Source: Polyporus tsugae (lineage: Eukaryota > Basidiomycota > Agaricomycetes > Polyporales > Polyporaceae). Taken from it: DNA of 64,000 nucleotides. The translations under genes were made by a program, and so were the position numbers. The notes under the pieces were generated by a model that was not told where the DNA came from, did not search any database, and worked only from the letters and a program-made list of their open reading frames with translations. Position 1 is the stretch's first letter, and the number at the start of each line of letters is the position of its first letter. Shown here one piece after another: positions 36,601 through 47,532 of the stretch. The DNA is taken from NCBI GenBank assembly GCA_024305745.1, contig JAHRBS010000004.1, forward strand, positions 4,154,001 through 4,218,000, in the 5' to 3' direction.

Positions 36601-37549
36601 GAAGCTATACCGTGTGTGCTGTGAAGGTCAGTGAAGGTTGGAGTGCATTCCAACGTATGTAACAACGAAGCTTGGCGGCCTTCGTGAGGTGAATGCGATG
36701 GTGCCTTCTGCCTATTCAACGAATCCGGGCCAGTCTCCACCGAGTCAGCATCGTGACCGCCGATTATGTGGACCAACTGACCCAGTACCACAAAGCATGA
36801 ATAACTGCGTGATGGAGCTTGAAGCTTGATGGCTAGATTAGGTGCCTGCTTTAAGGATGCTTTTCTCTCCGACTCGTCAGTCAACCGCCTGCATATGCAA
36901 TAGTGAGTGGGGAACTCACCATCACGCCCCCTATTGTCTGGTTGATAGAACAAGATGTCACGTCGCCAGGTACAAATACCAGTTCAGAGGCCGGATAAAG
37001 GCATGAGTAAAGCAAACTCTGATGGTCGACGTCAACGACGCCTGCCCGTCGACGATAGACGCGCGTCCGGTCCACCTTCAAGTTGGCGCCAGTACATGTA
37101 CAGTTAGACGTATCCTCTACTTACTCTCAAGCTAACACCAGTCCGCCATGATGCATGATGCATGATCAGCGCACATGCGGCGATGCTTGGGCGCAAGCCA
37201 AAGCTTGGCCAGCTGTTCTTAGGCTGCAATGCACGAGGTTTCCCTCGCTACCGCCTCGCGTTGACAACGGGTGGCAGCGAGCACGCATAGGTAACTTACC
37301 ACGAAACAAATAAAGGACATCCAACATCGTCGGGGGAGGCTTTGACCACTGCGAGATTGAGAATGTTTTTAAACGATGCATGATCTTGTAGTCCGCTGGA
37401 TGTCCGTATGCTACATGGTGAAAAAGCCTGAGAGGCCGCGAATATTTGAGAACCGAGCCATCGTATGTCGTCAAATGCTGCTAATCAAATGTGAGTGATT
37501 TGAAGAAGGACGGCGTGTACTTGAATACCTACTCCTCACAACTCCCACG
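33686..37549. other. 3.9-kb intergenic stretch
   Basis: The first kilobase is C/T-rich on the + strand and probably the 3' untranslated region of the CBM21 gene; the 205-codon frame at 34078-34695 inside it is Ser/His/Leu-biased and motif-free. Between 35000 and 37500 I see only short frames. The minus-strand frame 36495-36953 has a possible GTGAGT/GCAG intron at its 5' side, but the phases do not join. Confidence 0.4.
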
Positions 37550-39010
37550 TTATTGGTGACTACTGCCTCCAGGTCCATCGTACTCAGGAGGCGGCGCATC
37601 CGACGCGCCATCATCACTGGATGCATTGACCACGGTCCTCCGGCGTTCCTGCAACTGCTCAACCTCCTTCTTCAAAGCTACGACTTGCGAGCGCAAGGCT
37701 GCGGTCTCCCGGTTCGAGATGTGCCTTGAGCGTGGGCGTGGATCAGCGGGTGATGCAGGAGGCAGTGGGACTGGGGGACGATCGGAGTCCTCGGCGGCGA
37801 TGTCCACGTGGGCAGACTTTTCGCCAAACAAGTACGCTCCCCTCGGCGTTGGCGGCGCCGTACTGCCCGCGTGCGACCAAGAGAAACCCTGCCCTTCATG
37901 GAACAATCTCGAGGAGCTTGCAGAGGCAGGTACGTCGGGGAGAGGGATCGGTGAGCGTGGGGAGATGCCGATGATGTGGTCCTGCGACTCGACGTCGGTG
38001 GCCAGCATAAAGGGTCTCGAGTAAGGACCCGCGGCTTCGTGTGTCGCTGAAGGGGGGTCGAGCTCGCTTCCGAGGATGGACAGTCTCGTGACTATCTTGC
38101 CCTTGCGAGGCTTCTCTTGGATAACTTGAATGTGAGAGTCGTGGTGACGGCGGCGACGCCTACAGATGAAGATGGATAAGCCGACCAGGACGAGCAACGC
38201 GCAAATTCCCCCGACTACCCCGCCGGCAATTGTAGCTGTCGGTGGCGAGGAATGTGCAAAGCTAGAAGCCGCCGAGGTAGACGATGGCTGTTAAGGCAGT
38301 GAAAAGCATACACCAAACAATCGTGAGCAGGGGGTGATATGCAATTGCAACGCAAAGTCAGATCACGAGAAGCATGGAAGTGCCCAAACACTCACCTTCC
38401 TAGCTGAGGTCGTCGAGGACTTTGGCATCGTTGAGGACGTTGGTGTCGTCGAGGACGTTGGCGTGTCCTCGAACGTATACACCACATAGTCGAAGAGGAC
38501 GAGGGAGGGGGTCTGAACGTCTCCGTCCGCCTGGATGACGAGCTCATGCTCCTTATTCGGCAGACTCTCGTTCGTGTAGACGGGGATATTGTAGTCAAAC
38601 AGCGTGCTGTTCGTCGGAGTGTGCTCGAAATGCCCGATCAACGAGCCATCCAGCAGGAAGGTGAGATTCGTTCCAGTGTCGGCAGAAGGCACGGTGTTAG
38701 CCAGCACGTTGTAAACGTAGACCGCGGTCCCGTTGAACCGCACAGTGATGGTTCGGGGCTCTAGGTCTCCGGAACTGGTTGTCGTGTCGTGCCATGTCCC
38801 ATCGAGGGTCTGGGAGGGGTCGGGTTGGACAAGGCAAACCGTGCAGGTCGATCCTTGATGCCATGCACCGGGAGGGGAGTATTCGGGGACCAGTCCCGAC
38901 ACGCTGTCTCCCTTTTCGTCATCGATCGTCCGGTTGGTGCGCGCTGCTGTGACCAAGCGTGAGCCGAGAAGGAGGAAGGGGACGAGTAGTCGGTCGATCA
39001 GAAGGATCAT
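37550..39010 (-). CDS. Array gene A: type I membrane protein with conserved ectodomain and coiled-coil tail
   Basis: Two exons (39010-38396 and 38287-37550) encode about 450 residues. Order: signal peptide (LLVPFLLLGSRLVTAA); an ectodomain of about 170 residues with NRTIDD, WHQGSTCTVC, LDGTWHDTT, FNGTAVYVYN, FLLDGSLIGHF, IPVYTN and LVLFDYVVYT; a Ser/Thr/Pro stalk; a membrane span (ATIAGGVVGGICALLVLVGL) followed by five Arg; a cytoplasmic part; and a coiled coil (ALRSQVVALKKEVEQLQ). It ends with PPPEYDGP, a possible WW-binding PPxY. Many N-x-S/T sites fall in the ectodomain. The strand pattern suggests a beta-sandwich, perhaps ligand-binding. I know no name for the family. It is the most downstream member of six genes in the same orientation. 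Confidence 0.8.
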
Positions 39011-39589
39011 TCAGAGACACTAAAGGGAAGGAAGGAATCGTCGAGGTTATGGTTGACCAGCAACCGCAATACGAACGGACTGGTGCTTGCAAGCGAGCAT
39101 TGCCGAGCTGGGCCTGTTGCCAGTCCAGAACTTTAATATGAAGCACCGTGGCAGATCCATTAAGTAGGGTGGTATTGTTATGTCATTGGCGATCGTTCAA
39201 AGCAGGCGACACGGATGCTGTGTGTGTGAGATACTCAACGGCGGATATTGAAACGGCAGCTGCAACGATCATGATGAATTGATGAACAGTACTCACCTCC
39301 TGACGTAAAACTGCGCTGGGTACCTACTTATGTAATGAAATAACATTGCCCATGTTACACTTGTGTTACACAACACAGAGTTTGTGTTGTCTAGTCACCG
39401 GAAACAAAAGCGGGTATCTAGTAATGTCTGTGACCAAGTCTCATGCGAGGATCGGATGCATGCATATGTATACGTATCAATGACAGTCCACGATAGTCCA
39501 CGATGCTGTGACATCGAGTCATATTCCCATGAAGTCGAGCGCCAGGTCAGCCACTACGTCAAAAGACGGAGCATCCGCCAGTAACTCAC
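39011..39589. other. Spacer between array genes A and B
   Basis: Contains the promoter of gene A and the 3' flank of gene B. No gene seen. Confidence 0.45.
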
Positions 39590-40855
39590 CTAAATTTCAT
39601 CGCTACCATCTTTCCACTGGAAGCCCAATTGCATGGGAGTGGCCTTGGTGGCTGTAGACGAGGGCCACTCTGTGCGCGCTCGGTCGGCCTTCTCGAGGAT
39701 CCTGGCGACCGTCCCATCGTACATGAATGTCATCGATGGCGGTTCGCCATCATAAGATGTCGGGCTGGTCGGGATACTCGACATTGTGTGCCCCGGAGAA
39801 CGAGGTACGTCTGGGCTGGAACGAAGAGCAGGATCGGGGGGACGCAGGAACTGACTCCGATTGAACGCAGAATCTGTCGGTGAACGAATGAGAAACGAAG
39901 ACAGAATGCGTAGGATTCAAAGTGAGCGTACGGTCTAAGTCGTTTGTGTGAGGAGGAGCATCCTCATCCAGCAAACGTCCCATGCGTTTTCCCTTCCGGT
40001 AGGAAGACAGCTAGCTGCCTGCGCACGAACAGCGCTATCACCGCAAGTAAGAGCAATGCCAGCGCGCTGCCAACTACCCCCCCTGCGATGACTCCTGCTG
40101 AGCGGCTGGGTCGCTGTTTGGGGGAAGCTGTCGCCGTAAGGATAGGCATATCCGTTGTCGTGATTATGGTTGTAACTGAAGACTAACGCTATGGGTAAGT
40201 GGACGAGGAATCGTCGAAGCGAAAGCGAACCACTCACCGGAACCATCACTGTTACAGTATTCAGAAGAGAAGAGGTGACCGTAAAAGTAGCAGACAACCC
40301 CGGCGGCGTTGGGGATGGCGGTGGTAACGAACTTAAAGGAGATGGAGGAGGCGAAAGGGTCGGAGGTGACTCATCGCTCGAGGTATAAATGATACAGTCG
40401 AACAATACCAAGGAGTTGTGACCGATAATGAAAAGTACATGTTGTGCGTTCGAAAGGCTGGCGTTCACGTAGACAAGTGAATGATACAAGTACTCCCAGC
40501 CAGCCGAATCTTCACATTGCCCATATGTTCCGACAAGACTACCATCGAGTACAAAGGTGATGTTGGCTTGCGTGGCTTCCGAGATAGCAAAACCGTGGAA
40601 TAGAGAATTCGCAAGGACATTGTACACATATACAGCTGTCCCAGTGAACCGGACGGTGATGGTGTCAGGAGAGTGGGCAGTAGCAGGTGGCCAGACCCAA
40701 TGGAGAGTCTTGTTGTATGTCTGGTTGGGGTCGGGGCATGCATATTTGACAGACGGGGGGCAGGCGGTTTTCCAGTTCTCCGAATACTCGATGGAGTCAT
40801 CGGTGTCGTCCATTGTGAGATTATGGGGCGAAGCCGCTCCACCGCGGCTGGCCAT
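39590..40855 (-). CDS. Array gene B: divergent, possibly frame-shifted family member
   Basis: The ectodomain motifs are present but altered: NLTMDD for NRTIDD, and ACPPSVKYAC for the usual CxxC. Clear matches are FTGTAVYVYN, FVLDGSLVGTY, LVYVNASLSNAQH and LVLFDCIIYT. An intron (about 40200-40249) joins to SSVTTIITTT and a membrane span (GVIAGGVVGSALALLLLAVIALFV). After the span the frame runs into a stop near 39964. A tail like that of gene C (KGKRMGRLLDEDAPP) lies one frame away, then joins by a normal intron to the last exon ending at 39590. No intron of usual size bridges the two frames, so a one-base frameshift is likely. The ATG at 40855 gives no signal peptide; an upstream exon may be missing. 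Either a decaying copy or a mis-assembled one. Confidence 0.55.
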
Positions 40856-41488
40856 TGAGACGCGAGGATGTCGTCTGAGGGAAATGTCAGTGGTGAGCGG
40901 AAAAGGTCCAGGGGGAAACGAACATGCCCACCATTAAGGTCGTTTATGACACATGTGAAGCGATGCAATCAATTGACCGGCTTGGTGGTTTCCAAGATTC
41001 ATAACAAAGAAGTCACTGTTGGACGGTTTGCTGTCGAAATACCAAAGATGGGTGTCAGAGTTGCATGGTAACGAGCAGGCTGCAATATGACCATTTGAGA
41101 AGTACATTCAAGTTCACGTCGCCGGTCATCGCATGGATGCGGAAGGAATGAATCAGTGTCCATCGAAAGAAGAACGACGACGCACTCAACGAAACGTGAA
41201 ATCAGTTGGATGACGGCGGCCCAATATTAATCACGTCGTATGAACGGGTCGGCGAGCGGATCTGCTTCGACGGAAAGTGCCCCACATCTAACCACCGCAA
41301 ACCAAGATATGTGACCAACTGATGTATATTAGGGCGAATACCACAACAAAGTCGACAAGCTAGACACGCAAACCTGATATTCGCGCATACAGTCAGATCC
41401 TATTCGAACACGAGACAGACGTGACTCACCTCCAAACGTGCGAAAGCAGCTGAGCGAAGCGTCTCCAGCAACGGCTGAACCCACAAAG
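40856..41488. other. Spacer between array genes B and C
   Basis: Only short frames; no motif of the family was found here. Confidence 0.45.
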
Positions 41489-42301
41489 TCACCACTTTGC
41501 TCTTAGAACCGCTTCGTCCGCCAACCGCTTCTCCTTCTCCACGCCCTTCTGCAGCCGTCGTACTCTCGACCACAAGTCGGCGAGAAATGCGCCACCTTCC
41601 ACATGCTGTGAGGAGGGCAATGTGTTCGACATCCCTTGGAGCTCCTGCAGCTCTCTCTCGAGGGAGAGGATCTGCTGTGTAATATCCGTGAGGCGGGTGG
41701 AGTGCTCCGTGCCTGTAGTAGAAAGAGCTGGGCCTGGAACGTCGACGCGATGCCTTGGAGGACGCGGCGATGGACCCCGACTATGATAAGTACGAGGTGC
41801 GGAATGACTTGGGGTAGACAAGAGGACGTCTCCGATGGTCCGACTATGCGCCGTCTCCACGCTCTGGTAGAGCGAGGACACGACGGGCGATGGTAGCTGC
41901 GAGTGGGGAAAAGGTGAAGCTGGGAGCAGGAAGGACGCAGACGGCATAGGACGCAGAGAGGCGGGAGGAGAGGGTGGGCGCTCGTCAATCGCGGGACGGA
42001 CGAACAGCTTGCCCTTCCAGAGGTGAGGGATGAGGTCAGCGCTGCGTTTTCGAATAACACAGGCTACGACGGCGAGGGTGAGGAGAGCGGATGTGATTCC
42101 AACGACAACGCCGACGACCGCACCAACCACTACCGTGGATTTGGATGATGCACTGGGTATCGTCGGGGTGGGCATCGAGGACAAGGGGGATGTCGTAGGG
42201 GAAGCAACTTGAAGGCCGCCTGTAGCCATGAAGAGAGGCTCAAAGGAGGTAACACTGCGTTCGAGTTGGTCGTCGATTCTGACGGTGACCGGTGAAAGCA
42301 T
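41489..42301 (-). CDS. Array gene C: family member lacking the ectodomain
   Basis: From the ATG at 42301 the protein begins MLSPVTVRIDDQLERSV, a weak echo of the NRTIDDxxGDSV start of the ectodomain. It then passes straight to a Ser/Thr/Pro stalk and a membrane span (VVVGAVVGVVVGITSALLTLAVVACVI) followed by RKR. The cytoplasmic part is full length. It shares a VDVPxxAxS...TGTxHS block with gene D and has a long heptad-rich C-terminus (ITQQILSLERELQELQ and a second segment). In-frame codons upstream of the ATG are hydrophobic (SFAFTLFISFS) and could be the old signal peptide without a start codon. The ectodomain of about 150 residues is absent. May be a tail-only variant or a non-functional remnant. 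Confidence 0.6.
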   Translation of the reverse strand: MLSPVTVRIDDQLERSVTSFEPLFMATGGLQVASPTTSPLSSMPTPTIPSASSKSTVVVGAVVGVVVGITSALLTLAVVACVIRKRSADLIPHLWKGKLFVRPAIDERPPSPPASLRPMPSASFLLPASPFPHSQLPSPVVSSLYQSVETAHSRTIGDVLLSTPSHSAPRTYHSRGPSPRPPRHRVDVPGPALSTTGTEHSTRLTDITQQILSLERELQELQGMSNTLPSSQHVEGGAFLADLWSRVRRLQKGVEKEKRLADEAVLRAKW

Positions 42302-43077
42302 GGAGAAACTGATGAACAGAGTGAAAGCAAAAGAGCGTATCGACACAAGCTGCAAGACGCGCCAGCCCCAATGCAAGGGGGGGCAGAATGAAAGGGCGGA
42401 ACGAAAGAGTGGTGTTGCAAGGCGGACAGGACGAGAAGGTCACACCAAGCCCTGGGACCATTTTTTGCTCTAAAAATGACCGAGACAGCTCGAGGGAAAT
42501 GCGGACATACAGTGTGCATGTGAATGGATGGAAGCAGTTCCCCATCTCTGCTGCCTGATACGGTTCACGTCTCCTGCCACAACAGTGCGGACGAGCAAAC
42601 GCCGAAAGTTGATGATATAGATACAGTGTTGGCCATGGAAGAAGGACGCGGATCCTATTGAAACAAGTCGGTGTCCATAGCAAGCGACAGAACCTAGACT
42701 GGCGCAAAGAATGGTGTCAAGCACGCGTAGTTGGCGTTGGCGGTGGTGGTTGTGGAAAGAGGTCCTTAGGCGCCTCCCTGACCAGTGCAGCAAGTCGCAA
42801 AAAGCGCCTGGCCACTCTGGGGCTCAAGCTACTGCAAGATCCGACTCGGCGAGACTTGGCCCAGTAGGACTCCCGACAGCCTCCCAGTCTGCTTGATGCT
42901 AACGCTATAGACACTGGCGTATCGGGTATGTTATTAGCTTCACCTCTGTGAGCACGTAGATTACACCACAGGTACAAGAGCATCCATTCCGGATCCATTC
43001 ACACGTCCGAGTCCTTCCACCTGTCCCCAAGTCCGGATATCCGAGCATATCATTACAGGTATCACCTCGACTCTCCT
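42302..43077. other. Spacer between array genes C and D
   Basis: I looked here for a remnant of the ectodomain missing from gene C and found none of its motifs. No other gene supported. Confidence 0.4.
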
Positions 43078-44376
43078 CTAAAATTCTTCCCGAAATACCG
43101 CTAGTGAAACAGGCCCACCGACTTCCGACGATTCGCCGGCCCCAGACTCCCCCGAGTGACCATCTACTAGTCGTAACCCGTGCTTGCGGGGAGACTGGAC
43201 CTCTCTCATCTTCTCCCGGAGCGAACGTAGCTCTCTCCTCAGCTCAGAGATGGATCCGGAGGAGTGGTCGGTTCCCGTCCGGGACGAAGACACGGCCGAC
43301 CTCGGCACGTCCACGCTATGCGTCGGAGGCGCGGGGCGTGGGCGGATAGGCACATTCGGCTGTATTAATGGAGGACCACCGCGGGGAACAGCTGATGCTC
43401 CGTGGAGGACGGCGTAAGGGGCAGTGGAGGGCAGATGGGAGATGCCGGAAGGTGAATTGAGTCGCATGAGCGATGACCTCGAGTTGGTGAAATTGACGTT
43501 CAGTGACGAGTGACTCGAGGACAATGACGATCCGGCGGGGTACACTAGTCGGTTTTCCTGTGTCCCTGTACTCCGGCCTCGAGCCCTGCGGAGGTAGAGC
43601 ATGATATGCTTCCGGGCACGGAAGACGGCGAGCGCGACCATGCCGCAGATAAACGACAGAGCAGCGGCGACACCAGCCACAGTAGCCAGGCGTTTCGAAT
43701 CTTTGTGGTGTTGGGGGGTTGGGGAAGGGATGGAGGTGGGAGTGGACGGCGCCGGGCGGATGGTCTTTGACGAAATGGGTGATGAAGTAGCAGCGGAAGC
43801 CACCGAACTGGTGTCATCTTCAGTGGTGTACATGACAAAGTCGAAGAGGACGAGGGAAAGCTGGGTTCCATCCGCCACAATTTTGAGGGAGTGCTCTCCG
43901 TACAGCAAAGTTGAGTTCGTGTACACGGGAACTTGATACTGGAAATCCGTGGTGTTGTCGGGCGTGTGATCGTATTGACCGACCTTTTCGTCGTCGATGA
44001 AGAAAGTGATGTGTGTCTCCGTCGATGTCTCGCCATGGCGGTTGGCGAGCATGTTGAAGACGTATACGGCGCTGCCGGTGAAACTCAAAGCGATGGTGTG
44101 TGGCGGGTCATTAGGATGGACGGTCGTGTCGTGCCATGTGCCGTTAAACAGCCGGTCTAACTCCACGCCAAGAGGAGGTGTTGCATTAATGTCGCAGGTG
44201 GTGCAATCTGGACCTTGAGCCCATCCATTTTCCGGAGTATACACAGGCACCTGGTGTGTCACTTCATCTCCGTTCTTGTCATCGATTGTGCGGTTAATCA
44301 TGGTGCAGGCGCCGGGACCCACGAAGACCAAGGCCAAGAGTAAGGATACTGAAACCCAGCTCATCGTTCCTAGCAT
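43078..44376 (-). CDS. Array gene D: type I membrane protein, full architecture
   Basis: A single open frame of about 430 residues. Signal peptide (VSVSLLLALVFVGPGACT); ectodomain with NRTIDD, WAQGPDCTTC, FNGTWHDTT, FTGSAVYVFN, FFIDDEKVGQY, VPVYTNSTL and LVLFDFVMYT; a Ser/Thr/Pro stalk; a membrane span (VAGVAAALSFICGMVALAVF) then RARK; and a cytoplasmic tail with the VDVP...TGTDHS block shared with gene C. A coiled coil follows (ISELRRELRSLREKMREVQ). It differs from A and B in having no intron before the span. The in-frame ATG at 44376 or the one at 44364 could start the signal peptide; the first is used here. Role unknown; the layout is that of a surface receptor or sensor. Confidence 0.8.
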   Translation of the reverse strand: MLGTMSWVSVSLLLALVFVGPGACTMINRTIDDKNGDEVTHQVPVYTPENGWAQGPDCTTCDINATPPLGVELDRLFNGTWHDTTVHPNDPPHTIALSFTGSAVYVFNMLANRHGETSTETHITFFIDDEKVGQYDHTPDNTTDFQYQVPVYTNSTLLYGEHSLKIVADGTQLSLVLFDFVMYTTEDDTSSVASAATSSPISSKTIRPAPSTPTSIPSPTPQHHKDSKRLATVAGVAAALSFICGMVALAVFRARKHIMLYLRRARGRSTGTQENRLVYPAGSSLSSSHSSLNVNFTNSRSSLMRLNSPSGISHLPSTAPYAVLHGASAVPRGGPPLIQPNVPIRPRPAPPTHSVDVPRSAVSSSRTGTDHSSGSISELRRELRSLREKMREVQSPRKHGLRLVDGHSGESGAGESSEVGGPVSLAVFREEF

Positions 44377-45014
44377 GTAGGAGTGAGGGACACGCAGCGG
44401 TAGAGCAGAAGAGAGACGTACCAGTGGGTAGAGGGAAGAAGTTGTGTAAGAGGCGTTCCACACTTCCACATAAAAGTCGCTGCTGGGACACTGATTCATG
44501 AGCTCAACTCAGCGGGGCAGTCCGCTCGGCTGTGATGCCACAAATAGGCGTGGATATCATTTGCCGAAGTGGCGGCGGCGACAACGTTTCACCGGCGTCA
44601 TACGTCGACACGTAGTAGTCCGAGGATGATCCTGATGCTGTTCAGTGTGGAAAAGGACTGTAGTGACTGGTTAGTTGCATAGTGGTACAAGAATATCGAG
44701 AAAAGATACCTTATATGTATTACTTCCGAACGAGAAGTCCGTTACTCGATTGCTTGTTGATCTCTAGATGGCCCATAAAACACAGCATCCTGCACAGGCG
44801 TGTCAAGGCGTCGGCGCCTTGAAATACATTAGAGTCTTCCCAGCATCCCAAGAACACGCGGACCGTCCCATGCGTACGGACTTTAGGAATGTGATTCAAT
44901 GGACGTATATGTGCCTGCTACAAGCTGTTCAGCGACTACGGAGCTGAGTGTTGCGTGCCGGAGGAGAGACACAACTACTCACCTGGTTACCTAACATTCT
45001 TCCTAGCTTCAAGT

Positions 45015-45463
45015 TCAAGGTCTCGTCCGACAAACAGAGAAGATAACGTACGGTACGGTTGGTAACGACTGTGTGTACGAAAGATCGTCGCCGTTCATGT
45101 TCGGAGGCACAGCGACTTTGGCTTCGACGGCCACGAGTGACATTCCATCATCAACAACCAATGCATCCGGGCCGCGACGCGTCCCGTCGCTGCTGTGTAA
45201 AGATAGCTGAGACAAGGGCTGCACTTTCACGGAGTTAGAGCGAGAGAGATGGAGGCTCAAAACACGGGATACTTACTCGGGCAGCAACCTTTTTTGCGAC
45301 ACCATGCAATCTCCGGGACCGTGGTAATGTGTCCATTGGACCATCTATGATAGCGTACGGCAGATAGGAAATGCTGTGGTCCTATATCAAGACGAATGGG
45401 ACGGAGACGCCGACCACAATCTCCACAGATCTTGGGGGAAGAAGCAGAACCTTGGGTGGTCAT
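45015..45463 (-). CDS. Possible small zinc-ribbon-like gene inside the array
   Basis: The frame from the ATG at 45463 contains ICGDCGRRLRP and, 36 residues on, AWCRKKGCCP, a CxxC...Cx4CC pattern that could bind zinc. It runs into a GTAAGT donor near 45285. A second protein-like frame (45260-45015) with ALVVDDGMSLVAVEAKVAV follows, but the phases of the most obvious splice do not match, so the gene model is incomplete. It is not related to the membrane-protein family around it. Confidence 0.35.
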
Positions 45464-46085
45464 TGAATACCGACTGTGTGAACGGCCTAGAACGGTTCGA
45501 AGGGATAACGAGGGGAGGGATGTTTGAGCAAGTGGTCGGTTGCAGTCATCAATCAGTGAAGGCTGCCGCCCAACGAAATCCCATCATGAACCGATTGCAT
45601 ACAGGGACTCGAGGACGATATAGCAGCAGGGAGTCTGGTACACCTGGCCGCCGCATCAACCGTGAGATACTAGTTTGGAAACTGACGACACCCAGCTCAA
45701 CTGATCGATACCGGATCTGCGTTAAATGTTTTCCGAATGTTGAGCGAATGTCATACTGCATTGGAAGACTCACAGAACGTCACTTGGGCGCGCAGATGCC
45801 TTGCCGTCCCCACTTGCGAAGTCGTGTGTCATGTGATCCCCGGACAAACGAAGTTGTGAGGGTATAGAAGGGGTATGGGCTGACCTGCAGTAGTGGAAGA
45901 ACCATCATACCCCGGCTGCATAATGTCCCAAGAGATACGTGACCACAACGGTATATCCGTACACTACAAGAAGACCGCTCTCTAGTTCGTCCTAGCCTCA
46001 ACGTCAGTCTCCCGTTCATTCCAAAGTCGAAGACATGCTCACCGAACCCGACCCAAACCCCTTCCATCCTCCACGCACACAGTCC

Positions 46086-47532
46086 CTACGCGACGTACGA
46101 CGGCACCGCCTCCAACATCCCCAACTGATCCTGCGACAGCTCCCCTCGCAGTGCAGCAATCTCGTTCCTCAAGGAAGTGAGCTCCGATCGCAAATGAGCG
46201 GTACTCGCGTTGGCCGAGCGTCCGGAGCGCCCCGACCTGTTCCTCGATCTCGACCGCCGCGCCCGGGGGGTCGAGCCGTGGCTCAGCTGAGTCCGACTGC
46301 CCGACGCGTCTGAGCTCGCGCCGACCTGCTGCTGCACCTCGAGGGCCCGTACCTGCGCCTCGAGGGCCTGTATCCGCGTTCGGTACTCGGCCTGCTCGAG
46401 GGAGAGTGCCGTCTCCGCGGGGGACAGCGGCGGGAGGCGTGGACGATGCCCCTGGAAACCGTCCCCAGTTTCGGTAGAAGAACCTGGATCCGGCGGAGAG
46501 TCACGTCAGGGATGTCTGTCGATGATCCCCGGCAGAAGGGATGGCTCAGACGGAGTACTTACTGGCATCTGTCGTCGTGGTGGAACCGGGGCCCCGTGGC
46601 ATGAGACGCGTCCGTCCTAAGCGTAGGTTGGGCAGGATGGGAGCTCGAGACGACGGTTGGCCGGGCGGGCGCCGAGCGTCACCGAAGACGAAGGGGTCGA
46701 TCTTCTCCGCTGCGGCGGGAGGTCTGCGTGCTGCCGTCTTTCTCCGCGCGCGGGCGATCCAGAACGCGAGCAATCCGAGCAAGATGATTCCGACAACCCC
46801 GCCAACTACTCCGCCAACGATAGCGCCTATGGGTGCAGAAGACTTGCTAGTGCTGGCGCCAGACGGCGAGGTGGTAGAAAGGGAGGGCGTTGAGGCGGGA
46901 AATGAGATAGGAATGGTCGAGCTGGGACTAGAGAGAGCAGTGGGAGAATTGGAAGTGGAGTCGTCCGAGTCCTGGGTGTACACGATGCGGTCGAAGAGAA
47001 TGAGGGACTCGTTAGCTCCTCCCGCGCTCATAGTGAAGAAATGCTCTTGGTTCTTCAACGACGTGTTCGAGTATACCAATACGCCGTACTCGAACACCGT
47101 GGTGCCTCCTGGAACGTGTGTGTAGTTGCCAACGAGGGCATTGTCGATCCAGAATGTGAGGTTCGTGAACGTTGTCGTCCCCGGGATTTGGTTCACAATG
47201 ATGTTGTAAACGTACACTGCGGTGCCGATGAAGCTGACGGCGACTCCATGCTCGGGGCCGCCGACGCTGTATGTCGAGTCGTGCCATGTCGCGTCGAACA
47301 CTTGGTGGACGTCGACTGTGTCGACGGTAGTCCCAGAATGAATGTTGCACGTACTGCACTCCTGGCCTTGGGCCCATGCGTTGGATGGAAAGTACGACGG
47401 TTGCAAACCAGTGGTAGAGTCCCCAACCGTATCGTCTATTGTGTTGTTGACGAGGCCGGTGGAAACAGGGACGATCCGAAGGAGAAGACATGATAGAAGG
47501 GAGCGTTTGAGCAGAGGCAGCGCAGCGAGCAT
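46086..47532 (-). CDS. Array gene E: type I membrane protein, full architecture
   Basis: Exon 1 starts at the ATG at 47532, and one intron (about 46472-46560) joins in phase to the tail exon. Signal peptide (LLSCLLLRIVPVSTG); ectodomain with NNTIDD, WAQGQECSTC, FDATWHDSTY, FIGTAVYVYN, FWIDNALVGNY, VLVYSNTSL and LILFDRIVYT; a Ser/Thr/Pro stalk; a membrane span (IGAIVGGVVGGVVGIILLGL) then RARRK. The cytoplasmic region has two heptad segments, one around YRTRIQALEAQVRALEVQQQ and one around LRSELTSLRNEIAALRGEL, separated by an Arg/Ser-rich linker. The protein ends AVPSYVA. The paired coiled coils suggest the tail oligomerises. Confidence 0.82.

Noticed and set aside
36495..37081. Two minus-strand frames joined by a GTGAGT...GCAG intron
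   Set aside because: The phase of the upstream frame does not match that of the downstream frame; no domain recognised.
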